This document shows positions 13,601 to 14,038 of a stretch of DNA of 14,038 nt, piece after piece. The stretch covers positions 1-14,038 of the forward strand of contig JAUVJE010000041.1 of assembly GCA_030592355.1 (NCBI GenBank). Direction: 5' to 3'. The position numbers and the translations under genes were made by a program. The first letter of the stretch is position 1. Each line of letters begins with the position of its first letter. The notes under the pieces are model-generated. The model did no database searches. It was not told where the DNA came from and worked only from the letters and a program-made list of their open reading frames with translations. This DNA comes from Clostridia bacterium (lineage in GTDB: Bacteria > Bacillota > Clostridia > DUPQ01).

Positions 13601-14038
13601 CAATGGGAGGATTCGTAACCTGTGCAAAAAGCTGTTTGAAATAGTTATACAGAATCTGCGGGCGCTTGGAAAGCACGGCCAGGGGAACATCATTCCCCAT
13701 TGCCCCTATGGATTCCTTGCCCGTTTCCGCCATTGGCTTAATCAACAGGTTAAGGTCCTCATATGTGTATCCGAATGCATACTGGTGCTTGCCTACATTT
13801 ACGGTCTTGGGTAAATCGTTTATATCCCCATACTTCACATTGTCAAGAGTCTTCATGTTCTCTTTAAGCCATTTGCCGTAAGGCTTGGCTTTCGCCATGG
13901 TCTGTTTAAGCTCCTCGTCGCCAATGATACGGCCTTCATCCGTGTCAACCAGCAGCATCCTTCCGGGTCTTAGCCTTTCTTTATATAAAATCTCGTCTTC
14001 TTCAATATCAAGCACTCCTACCTCAGATGCGAGAATAA
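10635..14038 (-). CDS. gltB: Glutamate synthase [NADPH] large subunit (N-terminus beyond window)
   Basis: Alpha subunit of GOGAT: an N-terminal glutamine amidotransferase domain releases ammonia, which is channelled to the FMN domain and used on 2-oxoglutarate. About 1,134 codons are present; full-length proteins have about 1,500, so the amidotransferase domain with its catalytic Cys is mostly or wholly outside. The first visible residues, ILASEVGVLDI, are the normal continuation, so the GTG at 14015 is an internal valine codon and not the start. Seen in order: the central linker domain; the FMN-binding synthase domain with GAMSYGSISQEAHETLAVAM, KSNTGEGGE and ISGYDGGTGAAPRTS; the [3Fe-4S] ligands in CVMMRVCNLDTC (Cys codons at 11819-11817, 11801-11799 and 11786-11784); and the C-terminal beta-helix with GKGLSGGKIIV repeats. 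The frame is intact. It is followed 12 nt later by gltD in one operon. Confidence 0.97.
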   Translation of the reverse strand, partial: ILASEVGVLDIEEDEILYKERLRPGRMLLVDTDEGRIIGDEELKQTMAKAKPYGKWLKENMKTLDNVKYGDINDLPKTVNVGKHQYAFGYTYEDLNLLIKPMAETGKESIGAMGNDVPLAVLSKRPQILYNYFKQLFAQVTNPPIDSIREEIVTGTELYLGSQKNLLNAEGLSAKQIKIESPILNNEQLAILKNVSEDGFKAKTIPMYFSPDDDGESLEEAMIRMFEDADRAIEEDASILILSDRGINSSRAPIPALLAVAGLHHYLIKNGKRTRVSIVVESGEPREVHHFAVMVGYGASAINPYLALESIGKMISDGLIKGIEYEKAEYNYIKSVTIGIVKIMSKMGISTLLSYQGAQIFEAIGLSEDVVKIYFTGTPSRIGGLSLRDIGKETVIRHKNAFDIMRKNYSLESGGDYKYRSNGEYHLYNPMTIHKLQHACRTGKYSIFKEYSGLFNEGNKTTIRSLLDIESPYDPVPIDEVEAVDEIVKRFKTGAMSYGSISQEAHETLAVAMNRLHAKSNTGEGGEITDRFIPDANGDSRCSAIKQVASGRFGVTSYYLVNAKEIQIKMAQGAKPGEGGQLPGRKVYPWIAKARLSTPGVGLISPPPHHDIYSIEDLAQLIHDLKMANSEADINVKLVSEVGVGTIAAGVAKGKADVILISGYDGGTGAAPRTSMKHAGLPWELGLAETNQTLILNNLRDRVKLETDGKLMTGKDVIIAALLGAEEFGFSTAPLVAIGCVMMRVCNLDTCPVGVATQNPELRKYFKGKPEYVINFMKFIAEEMREYMALMGFRKLNDMIGRADILKTGEFPDNFKYKGLNLDALFHLPELPEGSTRYRSKRQNHRVEDTYDYRILDHLLHDSIASGRRTTAVLPVKNTDRDVGTYVGSKISRIYADQGLREDTVILNMKGSAGQSYGAIMPKGITLNLEGDCNDYIGKGLSGGKIIVRCPEEADYKPEENIIIGNVAFYGATGGEAYINGVAGERFCVRNSGVHAVVEGVGDHGCEYMTGGRVVVLGKVGRNFAAGMSGGIAYVYDKDRSFGKFVNKEMVLLERLSKNDEADMVRSMIKKHYIHTDSGLAERLLDHWDDTLDKFVKVIPKDYKNIITAIEEAVEDGYDMETAQLAAFRKYAG

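Noticed and set aside
13990..14015. GTG at 14015 as the start of gltB
   Set aside because: The frame continues to the window edge with residues typical of the protein interior, and the amidotransferase domain would be missing.

Overview
The window looks like a piece of a chromosome from a low-to-moderate GC Gram-positive anaerobe, most likely class Clostridia (Bacillota). This is inference from three things: strong AGGAGG-type ribosome binding sites, sigma-A-like promoters, and the gene mix (Ppx with a C-terminal HD domain, Ppk1, a Clostridia-style uridine kinase, and a gltB-gltD NADPH glutamate synthase pair). No rRNA, tRNA or CRISPR array was seen.

Layout, left to right. (1) 1-965, minus: the N-terminal part of a secreted protein of unknown function, running off the left edge. 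(2) 1057-1671, minus: uridine kinase. (3) 1805-5368, plus: a two-gene polyphosphate operon, ppx-like then ppk1, with the ppx stop codon directly followed by the ppk1 start and a good sigma-A-like promoter in front. (4) 5427-8096, minus: a tightly overlapping three-gene unit, UroD/corrinoid-methyltransferase-like protein, then a NUDIX hydrolase, then an AlkZ/YcaQ-like DNA glycosylase whose frame is cut by one in-frame TAA 60 codons before its natural end. (5) 8145-9140: a compact transposase cassette. A Y1/HUH REP-associated tyrosine transposase (RAYT) gene on the plus strand is bracketed by four copies of a 29-bp element. (6) 9138-14038, minus: gltB (N-terminus cut by the window edge) and gltD, the two subunits of glutamate synthase.

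How they work together: ppx and ppk1 act on the same polymer, inorganic polyphosphate, in opposite directions. However, the Ppx homologue lacks two of the acidic residues used for catalysis in E. coli Ppx, so it may be a regulator or a divergent enzyme. GltB and GltD form one enzyme that makes glutamate from glutamine and 2-oxoglutarate. The UroD-NUDIX-glycosylase unit has no obvious single pathway.

The most interesting part is the RAYT cassette. Two near-identical 29-bp copies sit in tandem directly against the -35 box of the UroD operon promoter. A third, inverted copy ends exactly on the gltD stop codon. A fourth, diverged copy begins exactly on the RAYT stop codon and forms a hairpin with a T run that can serve as that gene's terminator. 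This looks like a REP/RAYT ('REPtron') system in a putative firmicute, with its repeats built into the ends of neighbouring genes.
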